Assembly (NCBI GenBank): GCA_964480735.1
Contig: CAYZQS010000008.1
Coordinates: 1 to 51,082 of the forward strand
Length of the DNA stretch: 51,082 nt
Direction: 5' to 3'
DNA from: UBA5972 sp964480735
GTDB taxonomy: Bacteria > Pseudomonadota > Alphaproteobacteria > Rhodobacterales > Rhodobacteraceae
The notes under the pieces were generated by a model. The model was not told the origin of the DNA and did no database searches. It saw only the letters and a program-made list of their open reading frames with translations. This document shows positions 27,153-36,181 of this stretch, in pieces; the stretch's first letter is position 1; each line of letters starts with the position of its first letter. The position numbers and the translations under genes were made by a program.

Positions 27153-27216
27153 TTGCGGCCTGCGCCGGGTTGGCTGAAAACATTCCTATGCCGCGGTTTG
27201 GGTTTTTGCTGCGGTT

Positions 27217-27237
27217 GAGTATTTTAGCAAAGGTGAA
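27217..27237 (+). repeat. Short intergenic repeat GAGTATTT-N2-GCAAAGGTGAA, copy 2
   Basis: Second copy of the motif found at 15774 and 31519, with one difference in the second block. As with copy 1 it lies between two convergent genes. Confidence 0.5.
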
Positions 27238-27272
27238 ATCCGCAACTTAAATTAGGACATCAAATCCGGGCC

Positions 27273-28247
27273 TTATTGTCCCCAACGCCACAAAGCGGGG
27301 ACAAAACGATAGCTGGCCCCATTCCGGGCCGCGTGGCCAACCCCGGGAAATGGAAAGTGGTAGCCAAGAATTGCGGTTTTGTCAGCCGCTGCCATATCCA
27401 GGACACGCTTGCGGGTTTTGACGGTCAACTCCGGATCCTGATCCCGCGCGATCACCCATTCGGGATGGGCCAAATCCATATAGGCGTTGGTGATGCAGTC
27501 GCCCAACGCGATCAGGCTTTCGCCGTTGCTGTCAATGCGCAGGCTCATATGACCCATAGTGTGGCCAAAAGTGTCCATAACCGAAATTCCGGGTGCGATT
27601 TCAAAGCCGTCATTGGTTCGGTGCCATTCCAGCCCTTCGGCGTTGATGGAATTTGCCGCGCCCAAAACGATTTGCTGGTCTTCGGGTGCGACCCGGTTCA
27701 CAAGATCGTCCTGCAGCCAATAGTCCATTTCTGTGCCGCCGATAAAATACGTGGCGTCTGGAAAAATCGGCTCGTCAAAATCATCGCGGATGCCCCAGAT
27801 ATGATCGGGATGGGCGTGGGTCATGACCACGTGGGTGATGCTGTCAGGATCAATGCCTGCGGCTTCCAGATTGCCCATAAGGCGTCCGGTGGTTTCCAAA
27901 AAACGGTTGCCGGAACCCACATCCACAAGGACTTTGGCGTTGCCCAATTCAACGAACAAATGATTTGTGTGCCGGTAAGACTGTTCTGTCGATAAAAAAT
28001 GGTTCGCCAAAAATGCCGCAACTTCGGCTGGATCAGCGTTAACGCCAAGATTTTGCACCGGCGTCAGGAAGTGACCGTCCGAGACCACAGTGATTTTTGC
28101 GTCTCCAACGTTAAAGCGGTGAAACGCAGGGGTTTGCTGGTTTTCTGTCGGGCCGAGGGCCGCCCGGGCCGGGGCCGATAACGCAAACGCTGGCGCCAAT
28201 GCGGTCAATTTCAGAATATCACGGCGGGTTGGTTGCAGCAGCTTCAC
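27273..28247 (-). CDS. Exported MBL-fold metallo-hydrolase
   Basis: Metallo-beta-lactamase-fold hydrolase of 324 residues, probably exported by the Tat route. The N-terminus has a twin-arginine sequence (PTRRDILKL, arginines 8 and 9) followed by a hydrophobic stretch ending APARA, a likely cleavage site. I chose the GTG at 28247, which has GGGAG about seven bases upstream. The zinc motif H-x-H-x-D-H occupies residues 144-149 (THAHPDHIWG), with further ligands in DTFGHTMGHMS and LGYHFPF. The substrate is unknown; lactonases and quorum-quenching enzymes share this architecture. Confidence 0.88.
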   Translation of the reverse strand: MKLLQPTRRDILKLTALAPAFALSAPARAALGPTENQQTPAFHRFNVGDAKITVVSDGHFLTPVQNLGVNADPAEVAAFLANHFLSTEQSYRHTNHLFVELGNAKVLVDVGSGNRFLETTGRLMGNLEAAGIDPDSITHVVMTHAHPDHIWGIRDDFDEPIFPDATYFIGGTEMDYWLQDDLVNRVAPEDQQIVLGAANSINAEGLEWHRTNDGFEIAPGISVMDTFGHTMGHMSLRIDSNGESLIALGDCITNAYMDLAHPEWVIARDQDPELTVKTRKRVLDMAAADKTAILGYHFPFPGVGHAARNGASYRFVPALWRWGQ

Positions 28248-28293
28248 AGTGGTCTCCCTGTACACGGAGGCTTATTCATAAACAAAATCGGTT

Positions 28294-29574
28294 TCATTTC
28301 AATCCCTTCATCATGGACGGTGTGCATGCGATTGGCCGTCGCATAGATAGCATGGTTCGGGCCGAAGTGTCGTGACCAGCCCGCAGCATTGCAAAGGCCG
28401 TTGCCAATTCCAGCAGGTCCCGTTGGGCATTGCTGCCTCCAACCCTTGCGTGGTCGGACATTGCCACAGTAAAATACGAGACCGCCAGATCCCATTTTTT
28501 GGCAATCACTGCTTCAAAGGCCTGGGCAAATCCCCGGACAAATTCCGCCGCCGGTCCCTTGGCGTCGCTGATGATTTTCGAAAGCGATACCGTATCACCC
28601 GCCATTGCGTGGGCAAGGGCCGCGTGCACGTCCACAAAAGCCAATCCAGGTTTTGGGAAAAACTGCGTGGCGTATTCACTGAGAACCCGCCAGCGCGCCG
28701 CCGCAATGTCAATGCCCGCCAGTTCGGCACGGTAAAGCAACGCTGCCGCATCTGTCAGGATATTAATTGGCGGGCCAAGCGCCGCGCCGGGCGCAATGTC
28801 GGCGTCATAGACGCGCCACATGGTTTTTTCATCGCCCAATTCCAAAGCCCACAGCGCCACATGCCAAGCGATATGGCAATGCAACATGCCGGTTTTGTCA
28901 TAGGTTTGGCGCCATGTGTCCAGATAGTGTGCTCCGGCAGTGGCATCGCCGTTTTCATAGTAAAGATGTGCCCTGATATGCGCACCGTGCGCGGAACGCG
29001 GATTGGTGTTAAGAGAATTCTCAATGTTTTTTTCGGCACGCGCGATTTGGCCCACCTCTACTTGCGCAAACGCGTGCATGCTTAAAAACCACCAGTCATC
29101 GCCATAATGCGGGGCAAGGGCCGTGGTGAAGGCCAGTTGCTCTGCCTCGCGTCCGGGCTGGCCGCTAAAGCCGATCAAACCAAATACACCCATACAGGTT
29201 TGCGAGATCATGACGTCACGCGGGTAATCGGCAAGATGGGCATGAATATTAGCTACCGCAGCACCAACTTTGCCCTGCAGCAGCAGGCCCAGGGTGTTGA
29301 TCTGCCCGGCCTCTTGCGGAGAAACAGCGTTTTGCAGTGACAGGGCTTTGTCCAAAGGCGCCGCAATCAACGCCTTGTCACCGCGCATCTGATAAAACCG
29401 GGCCAGACCCATATGCGCCAGGGCAAAATTCCCGTCAGCTGCGATTGCCGCCTGAAAGGCCTCTTCCACCCCGCCTTCAGCCGCCAAGAACCGGTCAACA
29501 GCGTCGATATAGGCGGCCTGCGCGGCATCAGAGGTTGTGGAAAGCGGATTGCCGTAACGGTCTTTTAACATCCG
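28294..29574 (-). CDS. Tetratricopeptide-repeat protein, TTC38-like
   Basis: A 426-residue soluble protein built of helical repeats and resembling the TTC38 family found in eukaryotes and many proteobacteria. I start at ATG 29574, where the conserved N-terminus (LKDRYGNPLSTTS) begins; an upstream start at 29679 would add 35 less typical residues. Recognisable pieces are FALAHMGLARFYQMRGD, WWFLSMHAFAQVEVGQIARA, RSAHGAHIRAHLYYENGD and CHIAWHVALWALELGD, with many conserved histidines. The function of the family is not established. It ends 46 bases before the metallo-hydrolase gene on the same strand, so the two may share a transcript. Confidence 0.8.
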   Translation of the reverse strand, partial: RMLKDRYGNPLSTTSDAAQAAYIDAVDRFLAAEGGVEEAFQAAIAADGNFALAHMGLARFYQMRGDKALIAAPLDKALSLQNAVSPQEAGQINTLGLLLQGKVGAAVANIHAHLADYPRDVMISQTCMGVFGLIGFSGQPGREAEQLAFTTALAPHYGDDWWFLSMHAFAQVEVGQIARAEKNIENSLNTNPRSAHGAHIRAHLYYENGDATAGAHYLDTWRQTYDKTGMLHCHIAWHVALWALELGDEKTMWRVYDADIAPGAALGPPINILTDAAALLYRAELAGIDIAAARWRVLSEYATQFFPKPGLAFVDVHAALAHAMAGDTVSLSKIISDAKGPAAEFVRGFAQAFEAVIAKKWDLAVSYFTVAMSDHARVGGSNAQRDLLELATAFAMLRAGHDTSARTMLSMRRPIACTPSMMKGLK

Positions 29575-29736
29575 TGAGTCTTTCAATATTGCCTTGATAG
29601 CAAAAGAATGGCCCTCAAAATAAAGATTGTAAACCGGAGCAACCGTTTGATGTTCCTGCCCCGTTGATCTGGCTCTCATCCAAACATGGACCTATTGTGC
29701 AAACTGTAACAAGAATCACCGGAATAATGGACCTAA

Positions 29737-30762
<1,026 letters not shown>

Positions 30763-30769
30763 CAGTGCT

Positions 30770-31432
30770 TTAGCGGCGCAATGTCATTGTGTTGCCTTTA
30801 ACCGTGGCCACGCCCAACCGCGTTAAAAAGCTAAGGCCCACCACGTTGACCTGCAGGTCGCCTTTTTGAGCAATCGCGCCTTTGACGTTTTCCAGTTTGA
30901 TGTCACCGATTTTTACGCTGTCAAAGGTCACGGGTGACACGTGAATCCGGCTGCCTGCGGTGGACAGGGGCTGGGAAAACTCAAAAGATGTTACTTCAAA
31001 GCCGATCCTTGCGGCCTCGTCAAAGGTTAGCACCACCAGCGACGCGCCGGTATCAACCAGAACACCGACGTCCGCTTCGTTGATCTGCGCAACAGTGCGA
31101 AAATGACCATCCCAGGCCAACGGAATTTCGGCAACCAGACTGTATTTTTGGTCCGGCGCACCAGCAACCGGCAAGATTTCGTTTGTTTGCAGCGTTGAAA
31201 TTCCCCACCAGCCCAGTGCCGCGATGGTGGCGACGATCATGAACCGGACGGTGCCGGAAACATATGTCAGCAGCGGGCGCAGCAATTCAGCCGAAACAAT
31301 CCCGGCGCCAAACAACGCGCCGTATCCAAGGATCAGCGGGTCGATGTTTTGCACGGTTGCCTGAAAATCGGTTTGCTGCCGGATCAGAAAAAACAGCAGG
31401 CCCAGAACAACGATTACCAGAAAAATTCTCAT
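30770..31432 (-). CDS. Membrane-anchored retropepsin-like aspartic protease (TIGR02281 type)
   Basis: A 220-residue protein with three hydrophobic N-terminal segments (about residues 2-16, 33-50 and 62-79) and a C-terminal single-lobe aspartic protease domain. The active-site motif is VLVDTGASLVVLTFDEAARI; later strands include LENVKGAIAQ and VVGLSFLTRLGVATV. This fits the clan AA family TIGR02281, found in alphaproteobacteria, whose substrates are unknown. The protease domain is predicted to lie outside the cytoplasm. The gene ends 7 bases from dusA (convergent). Confidence 0.85.
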   Translation of the reverse strand: MRIFLVIVVLGLLFFLIRQQTDFQATVQNIDPLILGYGALFGAGIVSAELLRPLLTYVSGTVRFMIVATIAALGWWGISTLQTNEILPVAGAPDQKYSLVAEIPLAWDGHFRTVAQINEADVGVLVDTGASLVVLTFDEAARIGFEVTSFEFSQPLSTAGSRIHVSPVTFDSVKIGDIKLENVKGAIAQKGDLQVNVVGLSFLTRLGVATVKGNTMTLRR

Positions 31433-31518
31433 GTCACCTCAAACCGCCCTTTTGAGAGCTTTATGTTTAATACGAGGTTTCAAATAAGTCACGCCACAAC
31501 AGGTTGTTGGGATATTTT

Positions 31519-31539
31519 GAGTATTTGGGCAAAGATGAA
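31519..31539 (+). repeat. Short intergenic repeat GAGTATTT-N2-GCAAAGATGAA, copy 3
   Basis: Third copy of the motif at 15774 and 27217; both blocks match copy 1 exactly. It lies in the 145-base space between the DUF1289 stop and the retropepsin start, in which I see no gene. Confidence 0.5.
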
Positions 31540-31577
31540 GCTGCCAAGTGGCACGGAAAAGGCGAAAATTAATGCGC

Positions 31578-31811
31578 TCAGGATTTGATACGCCCACGCC
31601 GCCCGCCTTTGCGCTTGTTGCGCAGCAAGGTTCCCCGTGCCGCAAGACCGTCCATGATTGTGCGGCGCTCAATTGGGGTCATCCGCGACCAGCGGCGGAT
31701 TTCGTCTGCGGTACGGTGGCACCCAATACAGATTTCAGCCCCCGGATGCATGACGCAAACTTTGGCGCAGGGGCTTTCGATTTCATCACGTTTCCAGATG
31801 TCGTCGGTCAT
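31578..31811 (-). CDS. DUF1289 domain protein
   Basis: A 77-residue protein with the DUF1289 cysteine motif ESPCAKVCVMHPGAEICIGC (four cysteines, possibly metal-binding), then the helical RTADEIRRWSRMTPIERRTI region and a basic tail. The function of the family is unknown. Its start overlaps the ruvX stop by four bases, which suggests translational coupling in a ccmI-ruvX-DUF1289 operon. Confidence 0.9.
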   Translation of the reverse strand: MTDDIWKRDEIESPCAKVCVMHPGAEICIGCHRTADEIRRWSRMTPIERRTIMDGLAARGTLLRNKRKGGRRGRIKS

Positions 31812-32293
31812 GGGGCATTCGCTTTTATATGCGCCAGCCGGTCCAGCGCGCCTTGCAATATATAGGCAGCCGCCACGTGATCGATAACCTCTGCCCGACG
31901 TTTTCGTGACGTATCCGCCTCAAGCAGGGCTTTTTCGGCGGCGACCGTGGAAAGCCGTTCGTCCCAAAAACAAATGGCCATATCGGTGAGCGCGGACAAA
32001 TTGCGACCAAAAGCGCGGGTGGCCTGGGCGCGCGGGCCTTCTGAGCCGTCCATGTTTCGCGGCAATCCAAGGATGATGCCGGCAGGAGCACGATCAGCCG
32101 TCAGGTCAAACAGGGCCGCGGCGTCCTGTCCGAATTTCCTGCGCCTGAGAGTTTCAAGCGGGCTGGCCACGCTCCAAAAAGTATCTGAAACCGCAACGCC
32201 GATGGTTTTTGTGCCAAGGTCAAGTCCCAATAACGTGCGAAACTTTGGAACAGCCGCGCCAAAATCCGCGATGTCTTCAAACACCCCGCTCAA
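31808..32293 (-). CDS. ruvX: Putative Holliday junction resolvase RuvX/YqgF
   Basis: RNase H-fold nuclease of 161 residues, implicated in rRNA 5'-end processing and possibly junction resolution. Motifs are LGLDLGTKTIGVAVSD with the first catalytic aspartate, GIILGLPRNMDGSEGPRA, and WDERLSTVAAEKALLE with the catalytic acid, ending DHVAAAYILQGAL with the last acid. The TTG at 32293 overlaps the ccmI stop; a GTG at 32284 is an alternative start. It lies in the middle of an overlapping three-gene unit. Confidence 0.93.
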   Translation of the reverse strand: MSGVFEDIADFGAAVPKFRTLLGLDLGTKTIGVAVSDTFWSVASPLETLRRRKFGQDAAALFDLTADRAPAGIILGLPRNMDGSEGPRAQATRAFGRNLSALTDMAICFWDERLSTVAAEKALLEADTSRKRRAEVIDHVAAAYILQGALDRLAHIKANAP

Positions 32294-33522
32294 TTGGCAA
32301 TCTCTGCCGTCCGTGCAGCCTCAAGCAGAGTTTCCATCGCGATCGGATCAGCGCCAAATGTATCTTTTGCCTCTTTCCAGATGGCAGAAGCGCGGGCGGT
32401 TTCACCCAAAACCCCCAATGCGCGGATCAACCGGGCCCATTCTTGCGCGTTGCCACCTTCCGTTGCCAGCCGTTCTGACAGGCGGCTTACCATTGCGCGG
32501 ATAAATTCCTGTCGTTCCGAGTCGCTTAGGTTTTCCGCGTCCCTGATGTCTTCGGAGGTCGGGCCGGGCGTGGTAGTGGGCTGCGGGATGTCCGCAAGGC
32601 TTAATCCGGCCTGCCGCGCCACCGATTCTATCTCACTGCGGATTGGCGCAATCCACGGGGCGTCTTCCGGGCCTTCGTTTAACAACTGGTTCCACAGTTT
32701 ATAGGTGATATCCGGGCGGCCGGTCTGGAACAGGCCAAGCCCCGCGTAATACCGTGCGCGGGAGTCTGCTGGTGCCAACTGGATGGCCCGCCCAAGCGCC
32801 TGTTCGGCCTGTGGCGAAACAAAACCGTTTGCCGCGATGATCATCAATTCGGCCAGATCAACGTAGTCCGCGCCTGTGGCAGCATCGCCAAGGATATCTA
32901 CAACGCGACCCTGCGCAATCCTTGCGCCAATAAAATTGCCGATGCGGGCCTCGTGCTGGGCCAGCAGTTGTTGGCCCTTAAGATCATCAGGCCGCGCGCC
33001 CGCCTTTTCGCGCAATTGCTCAACCAGCTGAATATACTCCGGCGTTGCATCCGGCGTTGGCAGAGTGCCGACTTCGGCTTCGGCTTTGGCCTGCGAAGGG
33101 CGGGACTCCCGCAATGTATCTATGGCGGCCAGGCGTTTTTGCAGCGGAAAGTCGGGCGCACCGCCCGCGCCAATAAACTGATATACGCCAAATGTTCCGG
33201 CCATCAGAACGCAGACCGATAATATGACCGCCCCCTGACCAACAGCGCGGCTGGTTGTGCGCTCAACGCTGTCCGCGGCAAAATCTTTGTCGGCGTCCAA
33301 AATACGGCGACTGATTTCCAGCCGTGTCCGCGCCGCCTCGTCTTCGTTCAAGACGCCCTTTGCCAGATCGCGGTCCACTTCGGCCAGCTGGTCGCGGTAA
33401 ACGGCAAGGCCATATTCAGCGTCGGTTTTATTGGTGTCCGCATTGGAGCCGCGCAACATCGGTCGCAGTATCAGACCTGTACCAGCAAGGCTGAGGATCG
33501 CTGTTATCACCCAAAATGTCAT
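32290..33522 (-). CDS. ccmI: Cytochrome c biogenesis protein CcmI (CycH)
   Basis: Membrane protein of the system I heme-lyase complex that holds apocytochrome c in the periplasm. The 410-residue product has two membrane segments (about 3-22 and 96-116) bracketing a leucine-zipper-like cytoplasmic loop with LAVYRDQLAEVDRDLAKGVL, the CcmI signature, and then a periplasmic TPR domain (for example QALGRAIQLAPADSRARYYA). Other ccm genes are not in view. Its stop overlaps ruvX. Confidence 0.94.
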   Translation of the reverse strand: MTFWVITAILSLAGTGLILRPMLRGSNADTNKTDAEYGLAVYRDQLAEVDRDLAKGVLNEDEAARTRLEISRRILDADKDFAADSVERTTSRAVGQGAVILSVCVLMAGTFGVYQFIGAGGAPDFPLQKRLAAIDTLRESRPSQAKAEAEVGTLPTPDATPEYIQLVEQLREKAGARPDDLKGQQLLAQHEARIGNFIGARIAQGRVVDILGDAATGADYVDLAELMIIAANGFVSPQAEQALGRAIQLAPADSRARYYAGLGLFQTGRPDITYKLWNQLLNEGPEDAPWIAPIRSEIESVARQAGLSLADIPQPTTTPGPTSEDIRDAENLSDSERQEFIRAMVSRLSERLATEGGNAQEWARLIRALGVLGETARASAIWKEAKDTFGADPIAMETLLEAARTAEIAN

Positions 33523-33788
33523 CAGTACCTATGCCTACCATGCGCCGGTTTCCTGCTGTGGGCTTTTAGACGAGGCGATCAAAAGGGGGAAGGGCCTAGA
33601 TGCGGCAAAACCGCCGCGCGAAAACACTTTGCTGTGCGCCGGTATGGACAGGTTTATGTCGCAATATTGGTAAAACATGCCGTTACCGGCGTCGGGGATT
33701 CTTGCATGGCGGTGCAACTAAGGGCATCCTAAAAAAGCCTGCATTGATTGGCTGGGACCATCCAGCCACCGAACCGGAGACTTTGCCC

Positions 33789-35036
33789 ATGCGCCGCTAT
33801 TCCGCCTTTGCCATCGCCCGGGAAGCTTTTCGCTACCACAGCGGCTGGGCGCGCGCTTGGCGTTCGCCTGAACCAAAGAAATCCTATGACGTGGTAATTG
33901 TCGGGGCCGGAGGGCACGGGCTGGCCACGGCCTATTACCTTGGCAAAAACCACGGCGTCACCAATGTGGCGATTATCGAAAAGGGCTGGCTGGGTGGCGG
34001 GAATACCGGGCGGAATACAACGATTATCCGCAGCAATTATCTGCAGGATGAAAGTGCCGCGATCTATGAAAAGGCGCGGGGTCTGTATGAAACGTTGTCT
34101 CAGGACCTGAATTATAATGTGATGTTTTCGCCGCGTGGCGTGATGATGCTGGCCCAGACAGAACACGAGGTGCGTGGCTATAAGCGCACCGAGCACGCCA
34201 ACCGGCTGCAAGGGGTAACGACGGAATATATCACGCCAGCGCGGGTGAAACAGCTGGTGCCGATTATCGAACTTAAAGGCCCGCGCTATCCGGTTTTGGG
34301 CGCGCTTTGGCAACCCCGCGGCGGCACCGCGCGGCACGACGCGGTGGCCTGGGGCTATGCTCGCGCGTGCTCTGACATGGGGATGGATATTATCCAGCAG
34401 TGCGAGGTGACGGGGATCAGCCAAAAGGGCGGGCAGGTGACCGGCGTTCAGACAACCAAGGGTGACGTCGCGTGCAAGAAACTGGGCATTGTGGTCGCCG
34501 GACATTCCGGCGTGCTGGCCGAAATGGCCGGGTTTCGTCTGCCGATTGAAAGTGTGTCGTTGCAGGCGATGGTGACAGAACCGATCAAGCCCTGCATGGA
34601 TGTGGTGGTGATGGCCAACACGGTGCACGGGTATATGAGCCAGTCTGACAAGGGTGAAATGGTGATTGGCGGCGGGGCGGACGGGTTTAACAACTACACC
34701 CAGCGCGGGTCATTTCACCATATCGAGGAAACCGTGCGGGCGCTGATTGAGACGTTTCCGATTATCTCGCGCCTCAAGATGCTGCGCCAATGGGGCGGGA
34801 TTGTGGATATGACGGGGGACCGCTCGCCAATTTTGGGCAAAACACCGCTGGAGAATTGTTTCATCAACTGCGGCTGGGGGACGGGCGGGTTTAAGTCTAT
34901 TCCCGGGTCCGGCTGGGCGATGGCGGCGACGATGGCAAGTGGCGAGCCGGACGGTTTGGCGGCAGGCTTTGCGCTGGATCGGTTTCGTGAGGGGCGGTTT
35001 ATTGACGAAAGCGTGGCGGCGGGCGTGGCGCATTGA
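33789..35036 (+). CDS. soxB: Sarcosine oxidase subunit beta
   Basis: Flavoprotein subunit of heterotetrameric sarcosine oxidase, which demethylates sarcosine to glycine with tetrahydrofolate as C1 acceptor. ATG 33789 gives 415 residues, the family length; longer readings upstream are not homologous. The N-terminus MRRYSAFAIAREAF is typical, the dinucleotide motif VVIVGAGGHGLATAYYL lies at about 35-51, and GWGTGGFKSIPGSGW closes the FAD domain. The 266-base region upstream, divergent from ccmI, presumably holds the promoter. It is separated from soxD by 818 bases containing an inverted repeat and an unrelated gene. Confidence 0.96.
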   Translation: MRRYSAFAIAREAFRYHSGWARAWRSPEPKKSYDVVIVGAGGHGLATAYYLGKNHGVTNVAIIEKGWLGGGNTGRNTTIIRSNYLQDESAAIYEKARGLYETLSQDLNYNVMFSPRGVMMLAQTEHEVRGYKRTEHANRLQGVTTEYITPARVKQLVPIIELKGPRYPVLGALWQPRGGTARHDAVAWGYARACSDMGMDIIQQCEVTGISQKGGQVTGVQTTKGDVACKKLGIVVAGHSGVLAEMAGFRLPIESVSLQAMVTEPIKPCMDVVVMANTVHGYMSQSDKGEMVIGGGADGFNNYTQRGSFHHIEETVRALIETFPIISRLKMLRQWGGIVDMTGDRSPILGKTPLENCFINCGWGTGGFKSIPGSGWAMAATMASGEPDGLAAGFALDRFREGRFIDESVAAGVAH

Positions 35037-35060
35037 TGGATGTGCGCTGTCATCCCTGCC

Positions 35061-35150
35061 CCTCTCCCCGGCCCTCTCCCAATGGGAGAGGGGACGATGG
35101 CGTCGCGGTTCTTTCGCCCCCTCTCCCTTGGGAGAGGGCCGGGGAGAGGG
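35061..35150. repeat. Inverted-repeat (REP-like) element, copy B, downstream of soxB
   Basis: A 90-bp element with the same outer arms (CTCTCCCCGGCCCTCTCCC and complement) as copy A at 18272, and a differing centre. It begins 24 bases after the soxB stop. Like copy A it lies just after the first gene of what would normally be one operon and may cause partial termination or stabilise the upstream mRNA end. Confidence 0.85.
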
Positions 35151-35284
35151 GCGGGCGCGATGATATGAACGCCACGCAACGGCGCTGTGCTCGCGTTGGT
35201 TCGCCGAAATTCATTGAAACAATTTCTTAACCAGCAAAAATTTGCTGGCGTCAATTTTGCCCGACGGTACTTGTAGTAATATTT

Positions 35285-35299
35285 TTAACCATCCGTTAA
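35285..35299. promoter_or_regulatory. CtrA-like box before the exported-protein gene
   Basis: TTAACCATCCGTTAA, an exact TTAA-N7-TTAA site with the preferred TTAACCAT half-site. It ends 12 bases before the ATG at 35312. That is very close to the start, so if bound it would more likely repress, or the message is nearly leaderless. Confidence 0.5.
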
Positions 35300-35311
35300 G
35301 CTGCGCACCAA

Positions 35312-35821
35312 ATGACTGTAACGCTTTTAAAATCTGCCTTTACCGCCGCTATTCTAACCGGTTTCGCCGCATCGTTGCAGGCCCAAACCGCCGCTGTCAC
35401 CGACAGTATTTCGGGCTTCACGCTGATCAAAGAGGTCCGCGCCAGAACCTGCCATGTCAATTCAACGCTGTCCTCCATTAATGGCAAATCAGTCGTGTTT
35501 GCCCTTCATCTTAAGAAAAACGGCAAGGCCTGGCAGACCATCGCCTATGGCGGCGGGGCCAAGCCGCGTAAGCGGCGGGACACGCTGACGGTGCAGTTTG
35601 ACGGCGCGGTGTTTTACACGCGCAAGGTCCGTTTGAACAATCGTGGTATCTTTGATTTGCCCCATAAAAACCGAAAAGAAACGGCGCGTTTTGTGGCTAA
35701 ACTGACGTCCCGGAACAATATGGTGCTTTTGCTGCGTAATAACAAAGACGGGCTGGTGGTGCGGCTGGATCAGATGCCTGATGTGTTGACGGCTTTGCAG
35801 TCCTGTGCCGACAGTTTTTAG
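35312..35821 (+). CDS. Exported protein of unknown function inside the sox locus
   Basis: A 169-residue protein with a classic signal peptide (LLKSAFTAAILTGFAASLQA, cleavage probably after AQA near residue 25). The mature part is basic and strand-rich, with two cysteines (in RTCHVNSTL near 50 and LQSCADSF at the end) that could form a disulfide. I do not recognise a family. There is no Shine-Dalgarno sequence before the ATG, and a CtrA-like box lies 12 bases upstream. It separates soxB from soxD, which is unusual since these genes normally abut, and nothing in it suggests a part in sarcosine oxidation. Confidence 0.7.
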   Translation: MTVTLLKSAFTAAILTGFAASLQAQTAAVTDSISGFTLIKEVRARTCHVNSTLSSINGKSVVFALHLKKNGKAWQTIAYGGGAKPRKRRDTLTVQFDGAVFYTRKVRLNNRGIFDLPHKNRKETARFVAKLTSRNNMVLLLRNNKDGLVVRLDQMPDVLTALQSCADSF

Positions 35822-35854
35822 ACCACTCAACGCCACTGCAACCGAGTTTATCAC

Positions 35855-36181
35855 ATGCTGATCCTGACCTGTCCAGAATGTGGCATAGCCGCTGATGAAA
35901 CCGATCTGACCGGAGGCGGCGAAGCTCATATCACGCGGCATGGTGCCGGTTCCTCTGACGCGGAATTTGAGGGATACCTGTTTCACAAGCGCAATCCCAA
36001 AGGCGTGCATTTTGAACGCTGGCGACATTCTTTTGGTTGCGGCAAGTGGTTTCACGCCGCCCGCTGTACGGTGACGCTGGAGGTTTTTGGAACTTACTCC
36101 GCGCAAACCCTGATCCCGCCAAAAGCCCTGCAAAACAAGATCAAAAAGAAGCGGCCCGCGTGGAAAGGCTATGTGAAATGA
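35855..36181 (+). CDS. soxD: Sarcosine oxidase subunit delta
   Basis: Small zinc-binding subunit of heterotetrameric sarcosine oxidase, 108 residues. Zinc ligands are C6 and C9 (LTCPECG), H58 and C62 (RWRHSFGCGKWF). Family hallmarks EFEGYLFHKRNPKGVHFERW and WFHAARCTVT are intact. Its stop overlaps the soxA start (ATGA), so the two are translationally coupled. The gene begins 33 bases after the exported-protein gene and may share its transcript. Confidence 0.96.
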   Translation: MLILTCPECGIAADETDLTGGGEAHITRHGAGSSDAEFEGYLFHKRNPKGVHFERWRHSFGCGKWFHAARCTVTLEVFGTYSAQTLIPPKALQNKIKKKRPAWKGYVK

